DNA from: Blastomonas fulva
GTDB taxonomy: Bacteria > Pseudomonadota > Alphaproteobacteria > Sphingomonadales > Sphingomonadaceae
NCBI RefSeq assembly: GCF_003431825.1
Contig: NZ_CP020083.1
Span: forward strand, 868,001-932,000
Direction of reading: 5' to 3'
DNA: 64,000 nucleotides
Position numbers and translations under genes: made by a program. This document shows, in pieces, positions 28,055-37,467 of this stretch. A model generated the notes under the pieces. It was not told the DNA's origin and searched no databases. It was given only the letters and a program-made list of their open reading frames with translations. How positions within the stretch are numbered: position 1 is the stretch's first letter; the number at the start of each line of letters is the position of its first letter.

Positions 28055-31000
28055 TCACACCGTCATCGAAGTCCCCCGGTAGATCCGCGCGCGATACCGT
28101 GAATCCTGCGCGTCGGGAAGCGGGGCGCCGACCAGCAGCACGGCGCGGGCGAAGCGCTTGAGCTCTTCCTGATGCTCCACCGCGTTGCGCGGTTCTTCGG
28201 AGCGGATGCGACGGGTGAGGTTGATCTGGTTGGTGGGCACATCGTGCACCAGCCGCTCGTTTTCCACCGCCAGCGTTGCGGTGAACGCGTGCAGCGTCGT
28301 CTTGACGAAGTTGGCGAGCGCGAATGCAGGCCCGCTCTGGCCGAAGGGCACATCGGGCGAGACCAGCACCAGCTGGCACCCATCATAGAGCGAGGCCTTG
28401 CGGGCGATGCGGAAATGGTGGGTCAGGTTCTCCTCGCACAGGTCCCTGAATTCTGCAGGGTCGAGCATCGCGCCGTCATCGAACAACCGGTCGGGCAGGC
28501 CCGCCATCGGCGTCGAGACGACCGTGGTGGGCCGCCCGAAGTCGGTCAGCGCCGTATCCATCGCGCCTTCGATGTCCGCGCCGCATACGCGCACCGTCAC
28601 CTTGTCGGCGACCTCCGCGTCCAGCATGGCAAGCACGCCTGCGCCGCCGGCCTCGGTCCGGGTCAGCAGCACCATCCGCGCCACGCCCAGGCCGCCGATC
28701 AGATGGTTGGCCGTCTCGGCGATGTAATCGGCCAGATGCTCGCCGATGACCCACACGGTGGTGCCCTTCATCCGGTCGAGCCGCTCCTGCTTGGGGCTGC
28801 CGAACATCTCGCGCTCGGTATAGGAGCGTTCGACGCTGAGCCCGCCCGAGGGCATGAACGTCTCGCCGCTGACCGCGCGGTCCGCGAGATAGAACACGGT
28901 GGCCTGGGCCACTTCGCTTTCCTTGGGCATCGCGCCCAGATGCAGCTGCGAGAGCACGCCGCGCCCGACCTTGTCGGCTTCCTTGCCGATGCGATCCTGG
29001 GGAAGGTACGGCATGTCATCGGGCGGCGTGACCATCAGCCAGCCGGTGAGGCCATCGGCGGTGCCGCTGCGCTCCTGCCAGTCGGCATTCTGCAACAGAT
29101 ATCCCGCCGAGCGCAGCCGCGCGAGCAGCCGTCCGGCAATCTCGGGGGTGAGCAGATAGCGGTCCCAGGTGCAGATGCCGTCGCCCTCGCGCGCGAGTTC
29201 GAGACACAGCAGCCGCAGCGGGTCGGGGGTCGAACGGTCGTGGCTGAGATAGCCGGTATCGTTGCGCGCCAGACGCCCGAGCACATGCGTCACCTCCGCA
29301 CCCTCGCGGATCGATTCGATGACGGCGGCATAGATCGCGTTCAGCCGCTTGTTCTCGAGGATCAGGCGCGCGCGGCGCAGGAAGAGGCCTGGCTTGCCGC
29401 CGGTACCCGAGAGACGGTCGCCGTCGACCGGGCCGGGCGCGATCGCGTTGACCTGGATTTCGGGGCCGAGAAAGCGCGAGAAGCTTTCGACCATCGCGCG
29501 CTGGCCCGCCTTCGACACCGCATAATCGGCGCGGTTGGGATAGGCGACGGCAAGGAACTTCTCGCCGCCGAAATAGCTCGAGACATTGAGGATATAACCC
29601 GATCCCTGGCGTTTCATGATCGGCACGACATAGTGCATCAGCAGATAGTTGCTGATCAGGTTCGCATCGAGCGTCCAGCGCCAGGTGTCGAGCGGCATGT
29701 CGATGACCATGTCCTCGGCGCCCGCGACACCGGCGTTGTTGATCAGATAATCGATCCGGCCGAACTCTTCCATCGTGGCATCGGCGGCGCGGCGCAGCGA
29801 ATCGAAATCGCTGACATCGACATTGGCGATGAACTTGATCCGCCGTTCGACGCCCGAGAAACCGACATCCTGCAATTCGCCGACGATACGCTCGCGCGCG
29901 GCCTCGAGCTCGCTCTCGCGCCGGGCGACCATCATCACCTTGGCGCCCGCCAGCGCGAGCAACCGCGCGACCTGGCCGCCGATACCGGCGGAGCCTCCGG
30001 TGATCAAAGCGACCTTGCCCAGATGCAGCCCGGTGATGTTCTCGGCAAAGCCCAGCATCGCCTTGCGCGCGCCGGTTTCCTCACCGATGTTGGCGGGCAG
30101 GTACAGCGAGGTTTCGGTGATCTTCTGTTCCTTGAACACGATCCGCGTGGCGTGCCCGGCAGCAAAGCGGATATTGTCTTCCTCCGCGTTGGTATAGCGG
30201 ATGATCTGGTTGCCCCAGACCGCGCGCTGCTGGCGGCCGTGCAGCGCCTCGACCCGCGATTCGTCGCGCCAGATGGTGATCAACTGCGCGATCGCAGCGG
30301 TCATGATCCGCCCGAAGCGGTCGCCATTGCCATCGGTGGGCGACGACATGAAGACGTAGCGCGGATCCTGCAGCAGATCGGTGCGCTGCTTCCAGTAGCG
30401 CGCCAGCGTTCGGGCAAGCGCGATCGCGCCCGACAGCTCGATATCGAGCAGCAGATCGACATCGGCATCGGTCGCGCCCGCCAGCGTTGCGGAGAACAGG
30501 TTGGATGCCTTGACCGGCAGGATGATCGCGCTGTTGATCGGGCCGTGCGCATCGGAAAAGGCGCGCAGTACCGCCTCCATGCCATCGGGTTCGGCGCGGT
30601 TGAAGCGCATGATGTCGATGCCATCGCCCAGATTCTGCGCGCGCACCCGTGCCTCGGCCTGCGCAACATCGACCTGCCGCGTCAGCCCCAGCAGCACGCG
30701 CGCGCCCTGCAGCAGCTGAATCCGCGCGATCTCGAGCGCGTCTTCCCATTGTTCGCCCGCCGCGATCAGCACGCTGAGCCCGGTGCCGTCGAGCGATCGC
30801 ATCGATGGGCGGGTCATATAGGTCGATCGCGAATCCTTGCGCACTTCCATGCCATGGGTGACGTCGATCTCGTTGCCGTTGAGCGCGGAGGACTCGTCGC
30901 TGGCGAGGAACAGGCAGGCATCGGCGATATCGCCGGGCACCGGCAGCGTCTTGGCGGGCTTGGCGCCGCCCATTGCGCGCTTCAGCGACATGCGGCCCAT

Positions 31001-31729
31001 GAAATAGTCCGCCGTGGCACCGTCGCCCTCGCCCTGCAATTTGTCCATCGAGGCGAAGACGGTGCGGATGCGCTCGCTTTCGATCGGGCCGGGGAACACG
31101 GTGTTGACGCGGATGCCCTCGGCTCCGAGCTCCTTGGCGAGCTCCTGGCTGAGCGCGTTCAGTGCCGCCTTGGGCACCACATAGGCCGTGCGGCCATGAT
31201 AGCGGGTGTGCGCGAAGATGGTCGAAATGTTGATCACCGATCCGCCCGCCGGCATGATCGGGGCCGCAGCCCGGGTCAGGTTCCAGCTGACGCCGAGCAG
31301 ATTGCGCATCGCGTCGGCGACGGTTTCGGTGTCGCCATTGGCCTCCATCTCGGCCTTGGTCAGCGGCACGTTCTCGAGCGTTTGGCGAGGCCCTGCAGAG
31401 CCCGCATTGTTGACCAGCACGTCGATCCGGCCCAGTGCCGCCTTGACCTCGCCCATCGCCGCGCGGACCGAATCGGGATCGCCGCCATCAAGGATGACGG
31501 TGAACACGCGCGCCTCGTCGACCCCGGTCTCGGAGAGCAGTGCCGCCTTGGCCGCCTCGAGCCGTTCGGCCGTGCGCCCGGTCATCACCAGGGTCGCGCC
31601 CTCGCCGATGAAGCGGCGGATGATCGCGCCGCCAAGATTGCCCGCAGCCCCGGTGACCAGGGCCACCTTGCCTGCCAGCCTGCCGTCAGTTGCGCCTGCT
31701 TTGGTCGCTTTGCTCTTGCTGCTTGTCAT
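28055..31729 (-). CDS. mcr: Malonyl-CoA reductase, bifunctional (two SDR halves)
   Basis: A 1,224-residue enzyme closely matching the build of Chloroflexus malonyl-CoA reductase (about 1,220 residues). The C-terminal half reduces malonyl-CoA to malonate semialdehyde and the N-terminal half reduces this to 3-hydroxypropionate, each with NADPH. The N-half has the cofactor motif VTGAAGNLGG (about 26-35) and catalytic YVVPK (about 183-187). The C-half has ITGGSAGIGGQ (about 570-580) and YAVSK (about 736-740), preceded by LNVSSYFGGEKF. Conserved ends include NFVKTTLHAFTAT and RIYRGTSMTV. ATG 31729 has AGAGGA upstream. It begins 43 bases after the pcs stop, in one operon. No frameshift or lost catalytic residue was seen. 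Confidence 0.95.
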   Translation of the reverse strand: MTSSKSKATKAGATDGRLAGKVALVTGAAGNLGGAIIRRFIGEGATLVMTGRTAERLEAAKAALLSETGVDEARVFTVILDGGDPDSVRAAMGEVKAALGRIDVLVNNAGSAGPRQTLENVPLTKAEMEANGDTETVADAMRNLLGVSWNLTRAAAPIMPAGGSVINISTIFAHTRYHGRTAYVVPKAALNALSQELAKELGAEGIRVNTVFPGPIESERIRTVFASMDKLQGEGDGATADYFMGRMSLKRAMGGAKPAKTLPVPGDIADACLFLASDESSALNGNEIDVTHGMEVRKDSRSTYMTRPSMRSLDGTGLSVLIAAGEQWEDALEIARIQLLQGARVLLGLTRQVDVAQAEARVRAQNLGDGIDIMRFNRAEPDGMEAVLRAFSDAHGPINSAIILPVKASNLFSATLAGATDADVDLLLDIELSGAIALARTLARYWKQRTDLLQDPRYVFMSSPTDGNGDRFGRIMTAAIAQLITIWRDESRVEALHGRQQRAVWGNQIIRYTNAEEDNIRFAAGHATRIVFKEQKITETSLYLPANIGEETGARKAMLGFAENITGLHLGKVALITGGSAGIGGQVARLLALAGAKVMMVARRESELEAARERIVGELQDVGFSGVERRIKFIANVDVSDFDSLRRAADATMEEFGRIDYLINNAGVAGAEDMVIDMPLDTWRWTLDANLISNYLLMHYVVPIMKRQGSGYILNVSSYFGGEKFLAVAYPNRADYAVSKAGQRAMVESFSRFLGPEIQVNAIAPGPVDGDRLSGTGGKPGLFLRRARLILENKRLNAIYAAVIESIREGAEVTHVLGRLARNDTGYLSHDRSTPDPLRLLCLELAREGDGICTWDRYLLTPEIAGRLLARLRSAGYLLQNADWQERSGTADGLTGWLMVTPPDDMPYLPQDRIGKEADKVGRGVLSQLHLGAMPKESEVAQATVFYLADRAVSGETFMPSGGLSVERSYTEREMFGSPKQERLDRMKGTTVWVIGEHLADYIAETANHLIGGLGVARMVLLTRTEAGGAGVLAMLDAEVADKVTVRVCGADIEGAMDTALTDFGRPTTVVSTPMAGLPDRLFDDGAMLDPAEFRDLCEENLTHHFRIARKASLYDGCQLVLVSPDVPFGQSGPAFALANFVKTTLHAFTATLAVENERLVHDVPTNQINLTRRIRSEEPRNAVEHQEELKRFARAVLLVGAPLPDAQDSRYRARIYRGTSMTV

Positions 31730-31772
31730 GTCGGTATTCCTCTGCCGCGCCGTGTCCGGCGGCTTATGTCTT

Positions 31773-34700
31773 TCAGATGTCGCCCAAAATGTCCTGAGAC
31801 GCGGCCCAGTATTCGAGCAGCTCGTCCCGGCTGCGCAGGCCCATCGCAGGCAGCGCGTGGTTGACCACATAGGTCGCGCCGGTGTGGCGGTTGTCCCACA
31901 TCGCCTGATGCGCCTCGGGCAGCCCGTCCCAGTCGACCACCTGTGGCTCGGTGACACTGAGCAGCCCGCCTGCGATCATGTTGTTCATCATCGTCACCTC
32001 GTGCGCGTTGCACAAATGGGTGCCGAAGATGCTGGCGGTGGGCATGATAATCCGGCGCTGCCGCGTCCACACCTGCGGCGCGTAGAAGGTGTAGCGGCGG
32101 CCCGCCATCTCCTCGGCATAGACCACGCGCCCGCCGAACGGCTTGACCAGCGAGGTCGAGACCCCCAGCGAATCCTGCCCGGCACGCTCGATCACCAGAT
32201 CGGGCACCCCGCGCGGGTTCCCGGGCGAACTCAGGATGCGCCCGACCGCGGTGCCGAACGGCTTCATCGTATGCTGCTGATAGCTGCGCACGCCTTCCTT
32301 GAACCGTTCGATATCCGTGCGGGCATCGGGCAGGCGTGGCAGGCTGTCGGGCCAGAGGAATTCGCTGTCGCGGCGCTTCAGCCCTTCGAGGCTGATGATG
32401 CCCTCGACCGATTCCTCGAGCCCCAAGGATTGCAGGAACTCGCGCTGGCCGTCGGTGGTGGTGACGATGACGGTGCGCGCCTTGTACAATCGCGTCGCCT
32501 CGATCATCTCGAGCCCCAAGGGATCGGCCAGATCGCGGCTGCCGGGGCCGTAATAGAGCAGCACCGATTCGCCGCCGCGCAATTGCGCACGGGCCAGCAT
32601 CTCCGATGGCGAGGCGCTGCCGGTCTTGCCCATGAAGGCGAAGTGATAGCCCGACGATGCGCCGTAGAACGCCAATGTGCCGTTTTCCTCGAGCAGCTGG
32701 AAGCTGCGCGGGAAGGCGGTCTCGCCTGCGTGGCTGACCACGAAATCGGCGAGCGATCCATCGTTGATAGCCCGGTATTCGTCGAGCAGCACCGATCCGT
32801 CCGCCTCCCATGCGCGCGCGGCATCGGGATCGTCGGGGACCGCGGTGAACAATGCGGCAAAACGCGGGTCCTTGCGGTTGAGCGCGCCGACCGCACCCTG
32901 TTCCTTGACGAAGTCCGCGCGGTCCTCGCTCGAGACAAGCCCGGTTGCCTTGAGCCCCGACTTGATGCTGCTCTTGAGCGCATCGAGCCCGGTGCCGGTG
33001 GCCGACCCTTCGACGAAGATCGTCTTGCCGGGCACGATCTGCAGTGTGGTGAACAGGCAGCGGGTGATCGTGCCGAGGTTGAGCACATAGGACCCCGCCT
33101 GTTCCAGCGTCAGATCGGGCGGTACGCGGTGAAGCTGCGGCCCCTGGACGTTGAGGAACTGCGCGTGGCTGCCGGTCTTGGTCTCGTAGCCCTGGATCGC
33201 GAAGCCTGCGAACATCGGATCGTCGCCCGCCTGCGGTGACAAGAGGTCCGAGGTGCCCGAATAGACGACGACCATGTCGCCGACGCGCAAGCGGCCCTCG
33301 CTTTTGACCTCGCTGCCCAATGCGGCGACCAGCGCCAGCCCGCCCGATCCGGTGATCTGGACGTCTTCGTCATGACTGTCGAAGGGCGAGACCGGGATGC
33401 CGGTGAGCGCCCAGATGTCGTTGAAGTTGACCTCGCTGGTCAGCATATAGACCAGCGCCTCGTTGGGCTCGGGCGCCACGACCGCCACGATATGCTCGCG
33501 CTCATGGGACGCCGGAGGCCCGAAGCGTGGGCTCCCGGTGTCGGGGTCGCGGCTGATGCCGAAGGCGAGCTGCTTGTGCGGGATCGCGGTAACGCCCGGA
33601 TAGAAGGGCGCGCCGACCGGCAGCAATTGGCCAGATGCGATCATCTCGGCCTTGTTCGCCTCATGCTCGCTGTCGATCCACACCCCGTTGCGGCGCACGG
33701 GCAGAGGCGGGCTCTGCTTGTCCATGAACTGGCGGATGCCGGTCTTGCCGCCATCGGGATCGATGATCGCTTCGGCGAAATGTTCGCCCTCGCGCTTGAG
33801 GCCCGCGGCCATGCCCTGCGTCCAGCCGGTGCGCACCGCGTCGAGCGCACGGCGCCCCGCTTCGCCGCGTCCGGCCCATTCGAGCTGCTTGAGGATGCGC
33901 TGGAGGAACGGGTCCTCGAGCACGGCATCGAGATCGATATGCGCGGGGTTGGCCCAGCGCTTGGTCATCGCCTTGCGGTCGGCAAACGCCTTGCCCAGCG
34001 GGCTTTCGGGCCCGTGCCGCGCAAATTCGCGCACCATGCCATGCGCGAGCGACAACACATCGTTCGAGGCATCCGCCACCTGTTCGATCGCGCCGATCTC
34101 GAGCGCCTCTTCGGCACTGATCGCCCGCCCGCCGAGGATCAGATCGAGCGCATCGCGCAGGCCCTCGCCCGCGCGGCGTTCGGCGAGCAGCCGCGGCAGA
34201 CGCTGCGTGCCGCCATAGCCGGGGAGCAACCTGAGGTTGATCTCGGGCTGACCGAAGCGCGCGACGGGCTCGGCAATGCGGTAATGACAGGCGAGCGCGA
34301 ACTCCATCCCGCCGCCCAAAGCCACGCCCTGGATCGCCGCGATGCACGGCTTGCCCATCATCTCGATCCTGGAAAACGCGAGCTGCGCATTATTGGGCAG
34401 CACGCCGGCTTCCTCGACGGTGTTCACCTCCTCGAGCATCTGGCGGATATCCGCGCCCGCGACGAACGAGGCGGTGCCCTGGCCTGTAAACACCACCGCG
34501 ATGACATCGTCCTTGCGCGCAAGGTGCTCGACCACGATCACGAGTTCGTCGATCGCGCGTTCGTTGAGCGCGTTGACCGGGGCATTGGTGACGGTGACCG
34601 TCGCGACCCGCTTGCCGTCTCCCAGCTGGTTGTACTGGATCAGGAAATAGCGGTAGCGCTCAAACAGCGCCTGTTCCTCCGACAATTGCTGTTTACGCCG

Positions 34701-37265
34701 CCAGGTGGCGACCGCGGTTTGCAGCGCGTCGATGCTATCCGGGTTGCGCAGCGTCGAGGTGTCGCCGATCTCGCCACCCTCGACGATCGCGCGCACCATC
34801 CGGCGCATGTACTTGCCCGAACGGGTCTCGGGAAATTCCGACACCTCCAGGAAATCCGACGGCACCGCGACCGCGCCCTTTTCGGTGCGGACCAGATCGG
34901 TGAGCCGGCGGCGGTCGTCCTGGGTCAGCCTGCGGCCCGCAACAGCGGTGACGAACGCGATCGGCGTCGCGCCCTTTTCGCGGTGCGGCGCGCCGACGAC
35001 GAGCACATTGCCCACCGGCGAATTGGGATCGAGCGTCTTGTCGCGCAGGATCGCGCCTTCGATTTCCTCGGTGCCGATGCGGTGGCCCGAGACGTTGATG
35101 ACATCGTCCGATCTGCCATGCAGCGAGAACGATCCGTCCTCGTGGCGGATGGCGAAATCCCCCTGGGTATAGGCCCAGGTGCCGCGCCAGCGCTCCCAAT
35201 AGGTGCTCGAATAGCGGCCCGAATCACCCCGCCAGTCGGGATTGACCCGGACACCGCCCGACGTCGAGTCCAGCGTGAACCTGTCGGTATCGCCCCAGAT
35301 GGTGCGGGTGAGATACGGGTACGGTAGCGCGATGACGATCTCGCCCTTCTCGCCGTTCTTGGCGCGACGCCATGGCACGCCGCCGGCACTCACGCGCACC
35401 AGCCCGAAATCGGCCTCGGGCGCGTCCGCGTCCTCGACCCACACATCGCCGACGATCCACGGCAGCGGATAGGTGTGCGCGTCAGCGCGCAGCGGGAAAT
35501 CGGTATTGCCGTAGAAATGCGTCCAGGCAATGCCGCCATGCTCGGTCGCCCAATAGCTGTTGATGTACCAAGGCGTCACATGCTCCATCGCGAACGCCTG
35601 CACCGATGGCGAGGTGGGTTCGGCGCAGAAGGTCGCGACCTTGAGCGACGACATGTCGTAATTCTGGATGTCCTTGAGGTTCTCGGGATCCTGCATCACG
35701 CTCTTGAGGAAGGTGACGCCGGCCTTGAAGATCTGCACCTTGTGCCGCTCGATGATCGAAGCAAAGCGCCCCGCATGCGGGAAGACCGGCGACCCTTCGG
35801 TGATGATCGTGGTCACGCGGCACAGCAGCGATCCTGCGATGAGATAGCTTTGGCCGGTGATCCAGCCCGGATCGGCCACGACGAACATGACATCGCCTGG
35901 CGACGCATCGAACGCCACCGGCATCGTCGCGGCAACGCCCGCGCAATAGCCGCCATGCACGTGCACCACGCCCTTGGGCTTTCCGGTCGATCCCGAGGTA
36001 TAAATGATGAAATTGGGGTATTCCGAATCGACTGGCAGCGGGCGCGATGCCGCCCAGATCGCGCGGACGAAATCCGCGTCATCCAGCGCCAGCAGCGCGG
36101 CCTCGTCGGCGACATCGATCCCAAGCGCGCGCGCGGCATCGAGGATTTGCCCGCTCGCCTTTGTGGTGAGATCATGGCTCCAGTGATCGCGGCCTGCGTT
36201 CCACACCAGATCGGGCTGCGCAGTGTGGCGCACCACCACCACCGCATCGACGCGCGGCGGCGAATCGACCAAAGCCGAGGCGATCGCCATGCGCAGGTTT
36301 GCGGCCTGTGCAGCGGACATGCCCGAGCCCTGCGCCAGATCATCGAGCGCGCGGCCCACGCCGCGCATGACATCGGAACGCTCGACGGTCACCTCGCCAT
36401 CGAGCAGCTCGGTGACCGCATCGGTGATCCGCTCGCGCGCAGCCGTATCGGCTCCTGAAGCGGGATCATCCAGCGCGGCTGCGAGCAGCTGCATCGCGGT
36501 GCCGACACCGATGAAATTGTCGAGTGCCGGGTCGGTATAGCTCGTCTTGAACGGCACCATCTGCGCGTTGCGATAGCTGCCATCGGCGGTGATCACTATG
36601 CGGGCACCGGCGTCGGCGATGCGGTCGGACAATGTCTTGTCGCTGAACCCGCCGAACACCGGCGTGTAGATGATCCCAGCGCGCTTGGCGCCCTCGGTCC
36701 AGTAGATCTGCGCGGGGATGCTCGGCATGTTGAGCGCGATGCGGTCACCCGCCTTGAGGCCCAGCGCGGCCAGCGCCAGCGAACACTTGGCGCTTTCCAG
36801 CATCAGGTGCTTGCGGCTGACCGGGTAGCAATCGACCGGGCCGCCGCGACCGTTGTCGCTCGACATGTTCCAGCGATCGCCCTCGAAGATCAGGGCAGTC
36901 TCGGCACCATGGCCTGCGAGCACATGCCGGTCGACCTCGTTGAACCCGCTGTTGGTGAACGCGCCTTCGAACCAGCGCCAGTTGGGCGCATCATCGGCGT
37001 TGAGGCCGCGCGCCCAGGGCATGTAATCCTGGCCGAGGTCGAGGCTGCGCGCCGCGCCGGTCGCGGCATCCCAGCCTGTCCACGCGTTGGCCTCGCGGTC
37101 GAAATACCCCCAGGCGCCAAGCTCGGGCAGGTACCAGCAGATCGCCGATCGCGCCTGATCGCCATGGAAGGCGCCCGGATCTGCGACGCAGGCATTGCGC
37201 ATGGCATTCCAGCTGGCCGAGTCGGTCAACGGGTTGCTGCGCGGAGGAATGGCGGGGGCGGCCAC
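31773..37265 (-). CDS. pcs: Propionyl-CoA synthase, trifunctional
   Basis: A 1,830-residue fusion that turns 3-hydroxypropionate into propionyl-CoA (ATP, CoA, NADPH). Domains in order are an acyl-CoA synthetase (about 1-870), an enoyl-CoA hydratase and an enoyl-CoA reductase. The synthetase has IIYTSGSTGKPKGVVHVHGG (about 422-441), HGRSDDVINVSGHR and the acylation-prone Lys in ETRSGKYMRR (about 818). The hydratase (about 885-1350) has SFVAGADIRQM and GVALGGGMEFALACHYR. The MDR-type reductase (about 1380-1830) has SYVLNLGTITRCLF and EGSATGTGLDALKSS. Order and length equal Chloroflexus Pcs, in which the intermediates stay in a closed reaction chamber. The start is a GTG with weak ribosome binding; a 14-codon frame with a good site precedes it. 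Confidence 0.95.
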   Translation of the reverse strand: MAAPAIPPRSNPLTDSASWNAMRNACVADPGAFHGDQARSAICWYLPELGAWGYFDREANAWTGWDAATGAARSLDLGQDYMPWARGLNADDAPNWRWFEGAFTNSGFNEVDRHVLAGHGAETALIFEGDRWNMSSDNGRGGPVDCYPVSRKHLMLESAKCSLALAALGLKAGDRIALNMPSIPAQIYWTEGAKRAGIIYTPVFGGFSDKTLSDRIADAGARIVITADGSYRNAQMVPFKTSYTDPALDNFIGVGTAMQLLAAALDDPASGADTAARERITDAVTELLDGEVTVERSDVMRGVGRALDDLAQGSGMSAAQAANLRMAIASALVDSPPRVDAVVVVRHTAQPDLVWNAGRDHWSHDLTTKASGQILDAARALGIDVADEAALLALDDADFVRAIWAASRPLPVDSEYPNFIIYTSGSTGKPKGVVHVHGGYCAGVAATMPVAFDASPGDVMFVVADPGWITGQSYLIAGSLLCRVTTIITEGSPVFPHAGRFASIIERHKVQIFKAGVTFLKSVMQDPENLKDIQNYDMSSLKVATFCAEPTSPSVQAFAMEHVTPWYINSYWATEHGGIAWTHFYGNTDFPLRADAHTYPLPWIVGDVWVEDADAPEADFGLVRVSAGGVPWRRAKNGEKGEIVIALPYPYLTRTIWGDTDRFTLDSTSGGVRVNPDWRGDSGRYSSTYWERWRGTWAYTQGDFAIRHEDGSFSLHGRSDDVINVSGHRIGTEEIEGAILRDKTLDPNSPVGNVLVVGAPHREKGATPIAFVTAVAGRRLTQDDRRRLTDLVRTEKGAVAVPSDFLEVSEFPETRSGKYMRRMVRAIVEGGEIGDTSTLRNPDSIDALQTAVATWRRKQQLSEEQALFERYRYFLIQYNQLGDGKRVATVTVTNAPVNALNERAIDELVIVVEHLARKDDVIAVVFTGQGTASFVAGADIRQMLEEVNTVEEAGVLPNNAQLAFSRIEMMGKPCIAAIQGVALGGGMEFALACHYRIAEPVARFGQPEINLRLLPGYGGTQRLPRLLAERRAGEGLRDALDLILGGRAISAEEALEIGAIEQVADASNDVLSLAHGMVREFARHGPESPLGKAFADRKAMTKRWANPAHIDLDAVLEDPFLQRILKQLEWAGRGEAGRRALDAVRTGWTQGMAAGLKREGEHFAEAIIDPDGGKTGIRQFMDKQSPPLPVRRNGVWIDSEHEANKAEMIASGQLLPVGAPFYPGVTAIPHKQLAFGISRDPDTGSPRFGPPASHEREHIVAVVAPEPNEALVYMLTSEVNFNDIWALTGIPVSPFDSHDEDVQITGSGGLALVAALGSEVKSEGRLRVGDMVVVYSGTSDLLSPQAGDDPMFAGFAIQGYETKTGSHAQFLNVQGPQLHRVPPDLTLEQAGSYVLNLGTITRCLFTTLQIVPGKTIFVEGSATGTGLDALKSSIKSGLKATGLVSSEDRADFVKEQGAVGALNRKDPRFAALFTAVPDDPDAARAWEADGSVLLDEYRAINDGSLADFVVSHAGETAFPRSFQLLEENGTLAFYGASSGYHFAFMGKTGSASPSEMLARAQLRGGESVLLYYGPGSRDLADPLGLEMIEATRLYKARTVIVTTTDGQREFLQSLGLEESVEGIISLEGLKRRDSEFLWPDSLPRLPDARTDIERFKEGVRSYQQHTMKPFGTAVGRILSSPGNPRGVPDLVIERAGQDSLGVSTSLVKPFGGRVVYAEEMAGRRYTFYAPQVWTRQRRIIMPTASIFGTHLCNAHEVTMMNNMIAGGLLSVTEPQVVDWDGLPEAHQAMWDNRHTGATYVVNHALPAMGLRSRDELLEYWAASQDILGDI

Positions 37266-37279
37266 GGGAACCAGAGCCG

Positions 37280-37324
37280 TCAGCGGACGGGCCTGAACAG
37301 GCGGAAAACGGGAATAGAAGGCAT
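37280..37324 (-). CDS. Possible short upstream reading frame of pcs
   Basis: A 14-codon frame (MPSIPVFRLFRPVR) begins with ATG at 37324, 12 bases after AGGAG. It ends 14 bases before the GTG of pcs in another frame. pcs itself lacks a clear Shine-Dalgarno sequence, so this frame may load ribosomes for pcs by coupling. Residue content gives no hint of amino-acid sensing. It could also be chance. Confidence 0.3.
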   Translation of the reverse strand: MPSIPVFRLFRPVR

Positions 37325-37394
37325 GAGTTCGCAGCTCTCCTGCCGGTCCGGTCCCTAGCGATTCCCAAATCGCATGAGGTCGGCTTCGGCGAAC

Positions 37395-37434
37395 GAAACA
37401 AATGTCTCCCGCCGTTCAGATAACATATTGTTTC
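37395..37434. promoter_or_regulatory. Inverted repeat upstream of pcs, operator candidate
   Basis: GAAACAAATGT (37395-37405) faces ACATATTGTTTC (37423-37434); apart from one extra A these are exact complements, with 17 bases between. The site is 130-170 bases before the pcs start, inside the 202-base gap to the beta-lactamase gene. On the minus strand the TTGAAA at 37436-37431 could act as a -35 box, but no good -10 follows at 17 bases. The arm length suits a dimeric regulator; the regulator is not encoded nearby. Confidence 0.45.
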
Positions 37435-37467
37435 AAGAAGCGGTAGAGGCCGTCTGCCCCATCACGA

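Noticed and set aside
28172..31864. A 1,230-codon open frame on the plus strand opposite mcr
   Set aside because: It is the complement of a high-GC coding gene with G/C at third positions; its protein has no domain pattern and is rich in Arg/His/Ala. mcr is clearly the real gene.
33372..35327. A 651-codon plus-strand frame opposite pcs
   Set aside because: A mirror frame of pcs with no conserved motifs or start signals.
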